A stretch of 64,000 nucleotides of DNA from Arthrobacter sp. PGP41 (GTDB lineage Bacteria > Actinomycetota > Actinomycetes > Actinomycetales > Micrococcaceae): assembly GCF_002953935.1 (NCBI RefSeq), contig NZ_CP026514.1:3658001-3722000 (forward strand). Reading direction: 5' to 3'. Under the pieces are notes generated by a model that was given only the letters and a program-made list of their open reading frames with translations, ran no database searches and was not told the DNA's origin. Position 1 is the stretch's first letter. Each line of letters begins with the position of its first letter. Of the stretch, positions 1 to 8,616 are shown in pieces. Position numbers and translations under genes: made by a program.

Positions 1-2
1 GC

Positions 3-1163
3 CAGCCCGTCCACACGGTGTACGTCCCCGCGGACCGGTTTACGCCGTCGTTCGCTGCCGATTGGGGCGCCGAGTCGCTGGCCACGGCGAACGCCCACGG
101 CGGGCTGGAAAAGCTCGGTTCACTGCTGGGCCAGGACGCCGGGCTGGCGGCGGCCGTCGCCCCGCGCGTCGAAGCGAAACTCGCCGGCGAGCCCATCGAG
201 GACCTGCGCCTCGATTTTGAGGACGGCTTCGGGGACAGGGGCGACGACGCCGAGGACACCGCCGCGGTTGCCGCGGCTTCCGCCGTGGCCGCCGCAGTCG
301 CGGCCGGGTCCGCTCCGCCGTTCATCGGCATCCGCTTCAAGTGCTTCGAGGCTGCCACCCGCTCCCGGGGGCTGCGGACTTTGGACCTGTTTGTCTCCGC
401 CCTGGCCTCCGCCGGGGAACTCCCGGAAGGCCTGGTCCTGACCCTGCCCAAGGTGACCACCGTGGCCCAGGTCAAGGCTATGGACTACGCCGTCTCCCGG
501 CTTGAGGACGTGCACTCCCTTCCGGCCGGACGGCTTCGCTTCGAGGTGCAGGTGGAAACACCGCAGCTCATCCTGGGGCCGGACGGAACGTCGCCGGTGG
601 CGCAGCTCCCGCACGCTGTCCCCGGCCGGATCAGCGGCCTGCACTACGGCACGTACGACTACTCGGCGTCGCTGCAGATCTCCGCCGAATACCAGTCCAT
701 GGAGCACCCGGTGGCCGACTTCGCCAAGGAGGTCATGCAGCTGGCGGTGGCCGGCACCGGCATCCGGCTCTCCGACGGATCCACGAACATCATCCCGGTG
801 GGCGACAACGTGGAAAACGCCTGGCAGCTGCACGGCAGGCTCGTCCGGCGTTCACTTGAGCGGGGCTACTACCAGGGCTGGGACCTGCACCCGGCCCAGC
901 TCCCCAGCCGCTTCGCCGCCACCTATGCCTTCTACCGGCAGGGACTGCCCGCAGCCGCGGCCCGGCTGCGGAACTACGTGGAGCAGACCGAAGGCGGCGT
1001 GATGGATGAACCCGCCACCGCCCGCGCTCTGGCCGCGTTCGTCCTCCGCGGCGTCCAGTGCGGCGCCGTCGGTGCGGATGAAGTCCAGGCGCTTGCCGGC
1101 GTCGGAATTCCGCAGCTCACTGCCCTGGCCCACCCGCGGCTCGCCACCACGTCCAACTCCTAG
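3..1163 (+). CDS. DUF6986 aldolase/citrate-lyase-like protein, 5' truncated
   Basis: Open from the left edge: codons before the first internal GTG (18) read QPVHTVYVPADRF, so the true start lies outside the window. The protein resembles the HpcH/HpaI aldolase and citrate lyase superfamily (TIM barrel, metal-dependent C-C lyase chemistry), with conserved-looking stretches GIRFKCFE, FEVQVETPQ, LHYGTYDYSAS and HPAQLPSRFAA. It ends 16 bases before allE, with an AAGGA site between them, so the two are probably one operon. Members next to allantoin/ureide genes may process a glyoxylate-type C-C bond compound, but the reaction is not known from sequence. Family confident, role inferred. Confidence 0.85.
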   Translation, partial: QPVHTVYVPADRFTPSFAADWGAESLATANAHGGLEKLGSLLGQDAGLAAAVAPRVEAKLAGEPIEDLRLDFEDGFGDRGDDAEDTAAVAAASAVAAAVAAGSAPPFIGIRFKCFEAATRSRGLRTLDLFVSALASAGELPEGLVLTLPKVTTVAQVKAMDYAVSRLEDVHSLPAGRLRFEVQVETPQLILGPDGTSPVAQLPHAVPGRISGLHYGTYDYSASLQISAEYQSMEHPVADFAKEVMQLAVAGTGIRLSDGSTNIIPVGDNVENAWQLHGRLVRRSLERGYYQGWDLHPAQLPSRFAATYAFYRQGLPAAAARLRNYVEQTEGGVMDEPATARALAAFVLRGVQCGAVGADEVQALAGVGIPQLTALAHPRLATTSNS

Positions 1164-1179
1164 GTAAGGACCCCTCTTC

Positions 1180-1992
1180 ATGGGCAAGTACTATTCCCCC
1201 ACCGGCGGACTGCCGCCGCAGACCCACCTGACCACCGAGCGGGCCATCGTCACCGAGGCCTACACGGTGATCCCCAAGGGCGTGATGACGGACATCGTCA
1301 CGTCCAACCTGCCGGGCTTTTCGAACACCCGCTCCTGGATCATCGCGCGGCCCATTTCCGGCTTCGCCACCACCTTCTCGCAGCTGATCGTGGAGATCGC
1401 CCCGGGCGGCGGTGCTCCCAAGGCAGAGTTCGAGGCCGGCGTCGAAGGCGTCATTTTCGTGACCCGCGGCAGGCTCAACCTCACCCTCAACGGCGAACTG
1501 CACCGAATGGAGGAAGGCGGCTACGCCTACCTGGCGGCCGGTGCTGAATGGGGCCTGGAGAATGTCTCGGACGGCGTCGTGTCCTTCCACTGGATCCGCA
1601 AGGCCTACGAGCGCCTTGAGGGCTACGAAGCCAAGTCCTTCGTCACCAACGAAAAGGACGTGGAGCCCACGTCCATGCCGGACACCAACGACGTCTGGAA
1701 GACCACCCGCTTTACGGACTCCAACGACCTGGCACACGACATGCAGGTGAACATCGTGACGTTCCAGCCCGGCGGCGTCATCCCGTTCCCCGAAACCCAC
1801 GTCATGGAGCACGGCCTGTACGTCCTGGAGGGCAAGGCCATGTACCTGTTGAACAATGACTGGGTGGAGGTGGAGGCCGGGGACTTCATGTGGCTGCGCG
1901 CGTTCTGCCCCCAGGCCTGCTACGCCGGCGGTCCGGGCGAGTTCCGCTACCTGCTCTACAAGGACATGAACCGCCAGGTGCGCCTCACCTAA
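1180..1992 (+). CDS. allE: (S)-ureidoglycine aminohydrolase
   Basis: Bicupin enzyme of 270 residues that releases ammonia from (S)-ureidoglycine to give (S)-ureidoglycolate in allantoin degradation. Two cupin barrels are visible, at about residues 60-130 and 185-255. The second carries the expected manganese/substrate residues: E205, H207 and H211 in FPETHVMEHGLY, and Q245 in FCPQACYAG. Length matches the family. The ATG follows AAGGA by nine bases and lies just downstream of the DUF6986 gene, forming the end of a purine-catabolic unit whose remainder is outside the window. No terminator is obvious before the convergent dehydrogenase. Confidence 0.93.
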   Translation: MGKYYSPTGGLPPQTHLTTERAIVTEAYTVIPKGVMTDIVTSNLPGFSNTRSWIIARPISGFATTFSQLIVEIAPGGGAPKAEFEAGVEGVIFVTRGRLNLTLNGELHRMEEGGYAYLAAGAEWGLENVSDGVVSFHWIRKAYERLEGYEAKSFVTNEKDVEPTSMPDTNDVWKTTRFTDSNDLAHDMQVNIVTFQPGGVIPFPETHVMEHGLYVLEGKAMYLLNNDWVEVEAGDFMWLRAFCPQACYAGGPGEFRYLLYKDMNRQVRLT

Positions 1993-2025
1993 GCCACCCC
2001 CTCCCAAACGCGGGGCCGGGAAGTC

Positions 2026-3207
2026 TCACGCCCCCGGGTTCAGGACCACCTTGATGCAGCCATCCTCTTTCTTCTGGAACTTCTCATACAGGGCCGGCGC
2101 CCCCTCCAGCCCCGAACGGTGGGTGACCAGGTCCATCACACCCAGCGGATCGGCGTCGTCCTCCACCAGCGGCAGGATGTCATCGGTCCAGCGCCGGACA
2201 TTGCATTGCCCCATCCGCACTTGGATCTGCTTGTCGAACATGGACAGCAGCGGCATGGGGCTCGCCTGGCCGCCGTACACGCCGCTCAGGGACAGCGTCC
2301 CGCCGCGCCGCACGGCATCAATGGAAGTGTGCAGTGCAGCGAGGCGGTCCACCCCGGCGGTCTCCATCGCCTTCTGGGCGAGTTTGTCGGGCAGCAGACC
2401 AAGCGCCTGGTGCGCAAACCCGGCAACCGGGGAACCGTGGGCTTCCATGCCGACGGCGTCAATCACCGCGTCCGGACCCCTTCCGGCTGTTATCTCCCGC
2501 AACTGGTCCGCAACGTCCTTGCCGTAGTCGAGCGTTTCCACGCCGTGCCGCTCAGCCATGGCGCGGCGTTCGGGAACAGGGTCCACGCCGATAACGCGGA
2601 GCCCCCGCTGGACGCCGATGCGGCTCGCGAACTGGCCCACGGGCCCCAGCCCAAACACTGCCAGGGTGCCTCCCGGGGGGACGTCCGCATATTCCACCCC
2701 CTGCCAGGCAGTGGGAAGGATGTCGGAGAGGAAAAGGTACCGCTCATCCGGCAGCTCCGTTCCCACCTTCACCGGCCCGTAGTCGGCATGCGGGACGCGC
2801 AGATACTCGGCCTGGCCGCCGGGAACAGAACCGTACAGCTCCGAGAAGCCAAAGAGCGCAGCACCGGAATCCTTGCTTTTGACCTGGGTGGTTTCGCATT
2901 GCGACTGGAGGCCCTGGCTGCACATGTAGCAGTGGCCGCAGGAGATGTTGAAGGGAACCACCACCCTGTCTCCCTTGCGAAGGTTGGTGACGGCACTTCC
3001 CACCTCCTCCACGATGCCCATCGGTTCGTGGCCAATCACGTCGCCCTTGTGCATGTAGGGTCCCAGGACCTCGTACAGGTGCAGGTCCGAGCCGCAGATT
3101 GCCGTAGAGGTGATGCGGACAATGGCATCGGTGGGTTCCTGGATCACGGGATCAGGTACTTCTTCCACGCTTACCGAGCGTTTTCCTTGCCAGGTCAGTG
3201 CTTTCAC
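2026..3207 (-). CDS. zinc-dependent alcohol dehydrogenase, formaldehyde-dehydrogenase-like
   Basis: Medium-chain dehydrogenase/reductase of 393 residues. Catalytic zinc ligands are C38 (CGSDLHLY) and the H60-E61 pair (GHEPMG); four structural zinc cysteines sit at C90, C93, C96 and C104. The NAD-binding Rossmann motif is GLGPVGQFA. The family oxidises alcohols or formaldehyde adducts; the insertion after the cofactor domain resembles glutathione-independent formaldehyde dehydrogenases, but the substrate is open. I use the GTG at 3207, preceded by AAAGG; the frame runs on upstream without a better start. Divergent from the 82-residue gene at 3378, with a palindromic site between them. Confidence 0.9.
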   Translation of the reverse strand: MKALTWQGKRSVSVEEVPDPVIQEPTDAIVRITSTAICGSDLHLYEVLGPYMHKGDVIGHEPMGIVEEVGSAVTNLRKGDRVVVPFNISCGHCYMCSQGLQSQCETTQVKSKDSGAALFGFSELYGSVPGGQAEYLRVPHADYGPVKVGTELPDERYLFLSDILPTAWQGVEYADVPPGGTLAVFGLGPVGQFASRIGVQRGLRVIGVDPVPERRAMAERHGVETLDYGKDVADQLREITAGRGPDAVIDAVGMEAHGSPVAGFAHQALGLLPDKLAQKAMETAGVDRLAALHTSIDAVRRGGTLSLSGVYGGQASPMPLLSMFDKQIQVRMGQCNVRRWTDDILPLVEDDADPLGVMDLVTHRSGLEGAPALYEKFQKKEDGCIKVVLNPGA

Positions 3208-3284
3208 GATTCGCCTTTCTGGAGGTTTTGCCTTCCGTCCGGGCCGCGGCCCGTCATTCGACGCTATCCGCTTCCGAGAGAAAA

Positions 3285-3302
3285 AGTAAGCAGGCTGACT
3301 AA
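3285..3302. promoter_or_regulatory. imperfect palindrome in divergent promoter region
   Basis: AGTAAGCAGGCTGACTAA lies between the divergent dehydrogenase and the 82-residue gene. It resembles the cleaner palindromes at 4720 and 22136 (TAAGTATACTTA, TAAGTATGCTTA) with two bases off a symmetric AGTAAGCATGCTTACT core. Likely a transcription factor site; the factor is unknown. Confidence 0.4.
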
Positions 3303-3377
3303 ATACTTGCCGTCTCCGCCCCGGGCTTCTAGCGTGGGAAGGGCCAGGTCCGCAGCTACGCATGAAAGAGGAACGCC

Positions 3378-3626
3378 ATGTCGCTCTACCAGCCGGAACC
3401 CGTTGAGATCTCCACGCGCATGCGGCCAGGCGAGTGGAGCGAGGAAAGCCTGGAGGCGCTCGTCAACAGCTACCGGACCCGCATCATGGAGATGGGAGCC
3501 AACATGGCGGAAGTGGCCACGGACATTGAGCGGAACGACGACGGTTCGGTCAGGGTTGCGGTGGTGTGGAACAAGGCCGCAAATGCAGGCGATGAGGATG
3601 CCGTCGCGGGCGGGCAGTCGCTCTGA
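3378..3626 (+). CDS. small hypothetical protein (82 aa)
   Basis: I do not recognise a family. The ATG is preceded by GAAAGAGGAA at good spacing. The product is soluble and mostly charged, with a predicted helix around residues 18-45 (SEESLEALVNSYRTRIMEM) and a short strand-like segment VRVAVVWNK. No signal peptide or membrane segment. It is transcribed away from the zinc alcohol dehydrogenase from a region holding a palindromic site shared with other genes here, so it may belong to a stress regulon (inference). Confidence 0.7.
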   Translation: MSLYQPEPVEISTRMRPGEWSEESLEALVNSYRTRIMEMGANMAEVATDIERNDDGSVRVAVVWNKAANAGDEDAVAGGQSL

Positions 3627-3659
3627 CTCAGCCTGCTGCCCAGCCTGCGTACTGCGGAT

Positions 3660-4367
3660 TCACGGCCTCGCGAGCAGCCGGCCAATGGCACTTGAGGTCA
3701 GGTTCTGCAGCAGGTCCTGCGGCCCCTCATAGACTTCAACCGCCCCGGCTTCCCGGAGCTCGGCGGCGCTGACTCCGCCACAGGTAACACCGATGGCGGG
3801 GATCCCCAATGCCCCCGCAGCCAGCATGTCCCAGACAGCGTCTCCGATGAAGACGGCGTCCGCGGCCTCCACGCCAATCGCGTCGAGTGCCGCCACCAGG
3901 ATGTCCGGGGCGGGCTTACTCTCTTTGGCATCATTGGCACTGGTGGCGCCGTCAAGGAAAGCGCTGGCGTCCAGGACGGACTCCATGACCGCAAGATCCT
4001 TCTTGCGGGCGGATGAGGCCAGCGCAACGGCCAGGCCACCGGCATGGCACTGGGCCAGCAGGTCTTTTGCCCCCTCGAAGGCGCGGAGCGCAGGCCAGTG
4101 GGATGCATAGAGCGCCCCGTGGCTGGCCATGACTTCCGGGTCCGCTGAACGGTCGCGCCCCTCCGGCAAGAGGCTGTCCACCAGCCGGTCCCCGCCCATG
4201 CCCACATAGTGGTGGATGGAGGCCATGGGGATGTCATAGCCGTGCTCGCGGAAGGCGCCCCACCAGGCGATGGTGTGGATGTAGGACGAATCGATCAGCG
4301 TCCCGTCAACGTCAAAAAGAACCCCCCGGCGCGGCCCGCCAGGGGGTGTGGTGCCCTGGGACGCCAT
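3660..4367 (-). CDS. HAD-superfamily hydrolase, phosphoglycolate-phosphatase-like
   Basis: A 235-residue haloacid-dehalogenase phosphatase. Motif I is FDVDGTLID with nucleophile D19 and acid/base D21; motif II is the ASSARKKD region; motif III lysine is in SKPAPDI; motif IV is GDAVWD. A helical cap of type C1 follows motif I. Likely dephosphorylates a small sugar phosphate or phosphoglycolate, but the substrate cannot be read from sequence. Its start codon overlaps the stop of the upstream YegP-like gene (TGATG), so the two are translationally coupled. Confidence 0.88.
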   Translation of the reverse strand: MASQGTTPPGGPRRGVLFDVDGTLIDSSYIHTIAWWGAFREHGYDIPMASIHHYVGMGGDRLVDSLLPEGRDRSADPEVMASHGALYASHWPALRAFEGAKDLLAQCHAGGLAVALASSARKKDLAVMESVLDASAFLDGATSANDAKESKPAPDILVAALDAIGVEAADAVFIGDAVWDMLAAGALGIPAIGVTCGGVSAAELREAGAVEVYEGPQDLLQNLTSSAIGRLLARP

Positions 4368-4657
4368 CAGCCTACCGCTGCCCGCTTGGCGGCAGGGGCC
4401 TTCTTGTGCCGGGCAGCTTCCTCCTTGGCAGAACTGACGGGGCGGACGCGTTCGCGGAGAACCGTTCCGGCGCCGTCGCGGCTCTTGTCCCGGATCAATC
4501 CGGTACCGGCAATCTCCCGCGCCATTGCCACGCCGGCAACTGCAGCCCTTTTGGTGGGAAAGGTGACCGAGATGGCCATCAGGTTCCCGGCTCCATCCAG
4601 CATCCGGACCCTGTAGCCGCCGTCAGGGGCATCCACGAGCTCAAAATATCCGGCCAT
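4367..4657 (-). CDS. YegP-like (DUF1508) protein with basic tail
   Basis: 96 residues. The N-terminal half (GYFELVDAPDGGYRVRMLD followed by MAISVTFPTKRAAVAGVAMA) fits the DUF1508/YegP fold, a small alpha-beta domain of unknown function. The C-terminus is lysine- and alanine-rich (AAKRAAVG end), unlike the bare domain. The ATG at 4657 has a strong GGAGGAG site eight bases upstream, and is preferred over the in-frame start at 4681. First gene of a two-gene unit with the HAD phosphatase; a perfect palindrome lies 63 bases upstream. Confidence 0.75.
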   Translation of the reverse strand: MAGYFELVDAPDGGYRVRMLDGAGNLMAISVTFPTKRAAVAGVAMAREIAGTGLIRDKSRDGAGTVLRERVRPVSSAKEEAARHKKAPAAKRAAVG

Positions 4658-4719
4658 GCATATCACTCCTCCATCAGTCACCGCGTTGTGCTTCGTTGGA
4701 GCACTCCATGAGGTGTTAG

Positions 4720-4731
4720 TAAGTATACTTA
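4720..4731. promoter_or_regulatory. perfect palindrome TAAGTATACTTA
   Basis: A 12-base perfect palindrome in the AT-rich stretch upstream of the YegP-like/HAD unit and just behind the GH15 gene. A one-base variant occurs at 22136 upstream of the desaturase operon. Placement and symmetry suggest a dimeric regulator's operator. Confidence 0.5.
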
Positions 4732-4771
4732 TCTCTTCTGCGAAGGAGAAGACACCCCGGACCGCGCCGCC

Positions 4772-6580
4772 TCAGCGCGGTTCCGCGGTCTCCGGCGGAA
4801 TGGGGGTGTCACTCCGGCGAACCGTATCCTGATGAAGCTCCAAAGCGCTAGTCACAAGCGCGAAGTGGCTGAAGGCCTGCGGCGTATTGCCCAGCTGCCG
4901 GCCGGCTTTCACGGCCCATTCCTCGCTCAGCAGGCCGACGTCGTTCCGCAGTTCCAGCAACCGCTCGAAAAGCTCCCGCGATTCCTCGTGCCGTCCCGCG
5001 CCCAGCAGCGCCTCCACCAGCCAGAAGGAGCATGCAAGGAAGACGCCTTCGTCCCCCGGCAGGCCGTCGTCGCTCTCTTCGGGGCGGTACCGCAGGACGA
5101 ACCCGTCCTGCGTAAGGTCACGCTGGATCGCTTCGATGGTTCCAATCACCCGGGGATCATCGGGCGGCAGGAACCCTACGCGCGGAATCAGGAGGAGGCT
5201 GGCGTCCAGCTCGGGCCGGCCATAGGACTGCACGAAAGTATTGCGGGCAGCGTCGAAGCCATTGGCCATGACGTCCTGGCGGATGGTCTCCCGCAGCCTT
5301 TCCCACCGCTCGGCCGGCCCCGGCAGCCCGGATTCCCGGACGCCTTTCACCATCCGGTCCGCAGCCACCCAGGCCATCACCTTTGAGTGGGTGAAATGGC
5401 GGCGCGGGCCCCGCATTTCCCACAGGCCGTTGTCCGGCTGGTCCCAGATCGTCTCCAGGTGCTCCATCAAGGCCAACTGGACGTCCCAGGCCTCGTCCGG
5501 ATGCGTCAGCAGCGAATTCCGGGTCAGCGCGAGGCAGTCCAGCACTTCGCCCCAGACGTCCAACTGCAGCTGCTCCGCCGCGCCGTTGCCGATGCGCACC
5601 GGGGACGAATTTTCGTAGCCCTTCAGCCAGGGCAGCTCCATCTCAGGCAGGCGGCGCTCGCCGTGGATGCCGTACATGATCTGCAGGTCCGCGGGGTCGC
5701 CCGCCACCGCCCGGAGGAGCCAGTCCCGCCAGGCGGCCGCTTCCGCGGTGTACCCGGCCGCCAGGAGGGCCTGGAGCGTCATGGTGGCGTCCCGCAGCCA
5801 GCAGTAGCGGTAGTCCCAGTTGCGCGGGCCGCCCAGCTGCTCCGGCAGCGACGTGGTCACGGCCGCAACGATGCCGCCCGTGGGGGCGTAGGTCAGCGCC
5901 TTCAGCGTCACAAGGGAGCGCACAACGGCCTCCTGGTATTTACCTTTGACGGTGCACTGGGAAGCCCAGCCGCGCCAGAAGGCGGACGTGGTGCCAAGGA
6001 CTTCCTCCGCGTCCACCGTGTGGGGCCGGGCCACGTGGCTTGGTGCCCAGGTGAGCACGAACGGGACGCGGTCCCCTGCGTTGACCGTGAAATCGCTGAC
6101 GGTGTGCATGTTCTCGCTCTGAAGCGGCGCGGGGGTCACGAAATAGACGGCGTCCGGGCCTGCGATGGCGTGGAGCCCCAGCTCGTCCCGGCGGACCCAC
6201 GGGATGATGTGGCCGTAGTCAAAGCGGAGGACCAGTTCACTGTGCATCGGCACGCTGCCGCTCACCCCCTCAACGATGCGCACTATGTCCGCCACAGAGT
6301 CGCGGGGCGGCATGAAGTCGATGACCCGCACGGTACCGCCGGAAGTTTCCCACTCCGTCTCCAGCACCAGCGTGCCGTCCCGGTAGGCCCGCCGGGTGCA
6401 CGGGCCGCCACTCTTGGGCGCCAGCAGCCAGCGGCCGGCCTCCGGCGTATCCAGCAGGGCGTTGAAGCAGGCCGGGGAATCGAACCGGGGAAGGCACAGC
6501 CAGTCGATGGAGCCGTCCTTGCTGATCAGGGCCCCGGTTTGAAGGTCGCCGACCACCGCGTAATCTTCAATTCGCGCCAT
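4772..6580 (-). CDS. glycoside hydrolase family 15 protein (trehalase/glucoamylase type)
   Basis: 602 residues, the usual length for actinobacterial GH15. An N-terminal beta-sandwich (starts YAVVGDLQTGALISKDGSID) is followed by an (alpha/alpha)6 barrel containing NWDYRYCWLRDATMT and, near the end, LSEEWAVKAGRQLGNTPQAF, where family general acid/base glutamates lie. No signal peptide, so cytoplasmic. Actinobacterial members of this form are mostly trehalases acting on alpha,alpha-trehalose; a glucoamylase or dextranase-like activity is possible. Divergent from the DUF72 gene with 89 bases between starts. Confidence 0.92.
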   Translation of the reverse strand: MARIEDYAVVGDLQTGALISKDGSIDWLCLPRFDSPACFNALLDTPEAGRWLLAPKSGGPCTRRAYRDGTLVLETEWETSGGTVRVIDFMPPRDSVADIVRIVEGVSGSVPMHSELVLRFDYGHIIPWVRRDELGLHAIAGPDAVYFVTPAPLQSENMHTVSDFTVNAGDRVPFVLTWAPSHVARPHTVDAEEVLGTTSAFWRGWASQCTVKGKYQEAVVRSLVTLKALTYAPTGGIVAAVTTSLPEQLGGPRNWDYRYCWLRDATMTLQALLAAGYTAEAAAWRDWLLRAVAGDPADLQIMYGIHGERRLPEMELPWLKGYENSSPVRIGNGAAEQLQLDVWGEVLDCLALTRNSLLTHPDEAWDVQLALMEHLETIWDQPDNGLWEMRGPRRHFTHSKVMAWVAADRMVKGVRESGLPGPAERWERLRETIRQDVMANGFDAARNTFVQSYGRPELDASLLLIPRVGFLPPDDPRVIGTIEAIQRDLTQDGFVLRYRPEESDDGLPGDEGVFLACSFWLVEALLGAGRHEESRELFERLLELRNDVGLLSEEWAVKAGRQLGNTPQAFSHFALVTSALELHQDTVRRSDTPIPPETAEPR

Positions 6581-6669
6581 GTCCTTACACTGCCACAGCC
6601 GTCCCGAAAAGGAAGGGCATCGGCCGTGTAGCCTGAAGGAACGCCGGCCGGACGCCCACGGGAGGAACT

Positions 6670-7401
6670 ATGGCAATCCACATCGGGACCTCCGGCTGGA
6701 GCTACGACCACTGGGAGAACGTCCTCTACCCGCCCAAACTGCCGGTAAGGGACAGGCTTGCCCACTATGTCTCCCGCTTCAGTACCGTTGAGCTCAACGC
6801 CAGCTTCTACCGCTGGCCCCGGGATACCACCTTCGCGGGCTGGAACCGGCGGCTGCCGCACGGCTTCAGCATGTCCGTCAAGGCTCCCCGCGGCCTGACC
6901 CACGCCCGGAAGCTGTACCAGCCGGAGGTGTGGCTGGAGCGGATCGAGCGGTGCTGGCACGAGCTCGGTGACAAACGGGGAGTCCTTTTGGTCCAGCTGC
7001 CGCCCGGCATGGAACGGGACGACGCCCGGCTGGAGTACTTCCTGGCCATGGTTCCGGAGTGGATCCGGGTGTGTGTCGAATTCCGGCACGCGAGCTGGGA
7101 CAGCCCCGAGGTGTACGCGCTGCTGGAACGGCACCAGGCCGCCTACTGCATCATGAGCGGGGCCAACCTTCCCTGCATCCTGCGGACCACCGCGCCGTTC
7201 ACGTATGTGCGGCTTCACGGCCCCGACCACCAGCACCTCTACGCGGGCTCCTACTCTGACGCCGACCTGCACTGGTGGGCGGACCGCATCCGCGAGTGGT
7301 CCGGCAACGGCCTGGACGTATATGCCTACTTCAATAACGACGGCGGCGGCAACGCCGTGCGCAACGCCGAGACCCTGCGCTGGATCCTGGGAGAAGGGTG
7401 A
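6670..7401 (+). CDS. DUF72 (YecE-like) protein
   Basis: 243 residues, full length for the family. The N-terminus IHIGTSGWSYDHWENVLYP is the family signature; VELNASFYRWP and VRLHGPDHQHLYAGSYS are further conserved blocks. The fold is a TIM barrel; the biochemical role is not established, though a repair or nuclease function has been suggested for relatives. The ATG follows GGGAGGA closely. Probably transcribed together with the App1-domain gene 66 bases downstream. Confidence 0.9.
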   Translation: MAIHIGTSGWSYDHWENVLYPPKLPVRDRLAHYVSRFSTVELNASFYRWPRDTTFAGWNRRLPHGFSMSVKAPRGLTHARKLYQPEVWLERIERCWHELGDKRGVLLVQLPPGMERDDARLEYFLAMVPEWIRVCVEFRHASWDSPEVYALLERHQAAYCIMSGANLPCILRTTAPFTYVRLHGPDHQHLYAGSYSDADLHWWADRIREWSGNGLDVYAYFNNDGGGNAVRNAETLRWILGEG

Positions 7402-7467
7402 CGTTAAGGAGTGGCGGCAAGCGGCGGAAGTGGCCCCGCCTGGTGCAGCCTGTGGCAGAGTGGTTCC

Positions 7468-8574
7468 ATGGACACGGCTCCCCAGACCCCGCCAGGGCAT
7501 GCAGCAACACCCCCGGACCAGCGCGGGACGGACCACACCCAGCTCTATGGAAACCAGGTGTTCAGGTTTGCGCACCGGATTTCGGATGCCGTCAACACCG
7601 TGCGCATCCAGTTGGCCAAACGCTGGAAGTTCGTTCCCCAGACCATCGCCTACCAGGGCTACGGCTCAACCAGCATGGTGCGCGTGCTGGGGCGGGTCCT
7701 GCTGACCCAGAAGCCGTCGCCGGGCAGCAAGGCAGAACATGCAGCCCTGAACGGCAACCAGAACGTCCGCGGTTGGCGCGCATTCACCAGCGTTCCGCTG
7801 CAGTTCACCGACGTCGAGATCACCATAGGCGATGTTGTCACCCACGTCCGGGCCGACCGGGGCGGGCTGATTGACACCGAAGTGAACGTTCAGCTCACGC
7901 CCGGCTGGCACACTGCCGTCCTGCGGGGCGAAGGCACTGAACCTGTTGAGGCGAAGATCCGGGTCATTGCCCCGGACGTAAAGTTCGGCATCGTTTCCGA
8001 CATTGATGACACCGTGATGGTCACGGCCCTGCCGCGGCCTTTCCTGGCCCTGTGGAACACGTTCGTCCTGAGCGAGCGGGCCCGCATGGCCACCCCCGGC
8101 ATGGCGGTCCTGCTGGACCGGCTGACCGTCGAACACCCGGACGCGCCGGTAATCTACCTGTCCACGGGGCCATGGAATGCCGCGCCCACCCTGGCCCGCT
8201 TCCTGACCCGGAACATGTACCCGTCCGGGGCCCTGCTCCTGACCGACTGGGGCCTGACCCAGGACCGGTGGTTCCGCAGCGGACAGGACCACAAGCACCG
8301 CAACCTGGAACGGCTCGCCAAGGAATTCCCTGACATGCGCTGGCTCCTGATCGGCGACAACGGCCAGCACGACGAAGCCATCTATTCCGAATTCGCGCAG
8401 GAGAACCCGGACAAGGTAGCCGCAATCGCCATCCGCCAGCTGTCCATCAGCGAATCGGTGTTCGCCGGCGGCCATTCGGAGGACGGGGACCACACCGCAT
8501 CCCGGGTGCCGTGGATCTACTCACCGGACGGGGCAGGGATCGCCAAGCAGCTCGCCACGCTGGACCTGCTCTGA
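7468..8574 (+). CDS. App1-family phosphatase-like protein
   Basis: 368 residues from ATG 7468; an in-frame GTG at 7411 sits directly on an AAGGA and is a poorer start. The C-terminal half is an App1-type phosphatidate phosphatase domain with the HAD-like DxDxT motif in FGIVSDIDDTVM, then VIYLSTGPWN and LIGDNGQHDEAIY. The N-terminal half is a beta-rich domain typical of bacterial members. No signal peptide or membrane helix. Yeast App1 dephosphorylates phosphatidate; the bacterial substrate is unknown. Follows DUF72 on the same strand. Confidence 0.88.
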   Translation: MDTAPQTPPGHAATPPDQRGTDHTQLYGNQVFRFAHRISDAVNTVRIQLAKRWKFVPQTIAYQGYGSTSMVRVLGRVLLTQKPSPGSKAEHAALNGNQNVRGWRAFTSVPLQFTDVEITIGDVVTHVRADRGGLIDTEVNVQLTPGWHTAVLRGEGTEPVEAKIRVIAPDVKFGIVSDIDDTVMVTALPRPFLALWNTFVLSERARMATPGMAVLLDRLTVEHPDAPVIYLSTGPWNAAPTLARFLTRNMYPSGALLLTDWGLTQDRWFRSGQDHKHRNLERLAKEFPDMRWLLIGDNGQHDEAIYSEFAQENPDKVAAIAIRQLSISESVFAGGHSEDGDHTASRVPWIYSPDGAGIAKQLATLDLL

Positions 8575-8576
8575 AT

Positions 8577-8612
8577 CTGGCGTGAACCGTGCCCCAGGAC
8601 CTGGCGTGAACC
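8577..8612. repeat. short direct repeat CTGGCGTGAACC x2
   Basis: Twelve bases occur at 8577-8588 and again at 8601-8612, filling the 42-base gap between the convergent App1 and beta-glucosidase genes. No obvious function. Confidence 0.6.
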
Positions 8613-8616
8613 TGCC

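Noticed and set aside
2119..3732. 537-codon open frame on the plus strand
   Set aside because: Antisense to the zinc alcohol dehydrogenase; long antisense frames are expected in high-GC DNA and this one shows no domain and crosses real gene boundaries.
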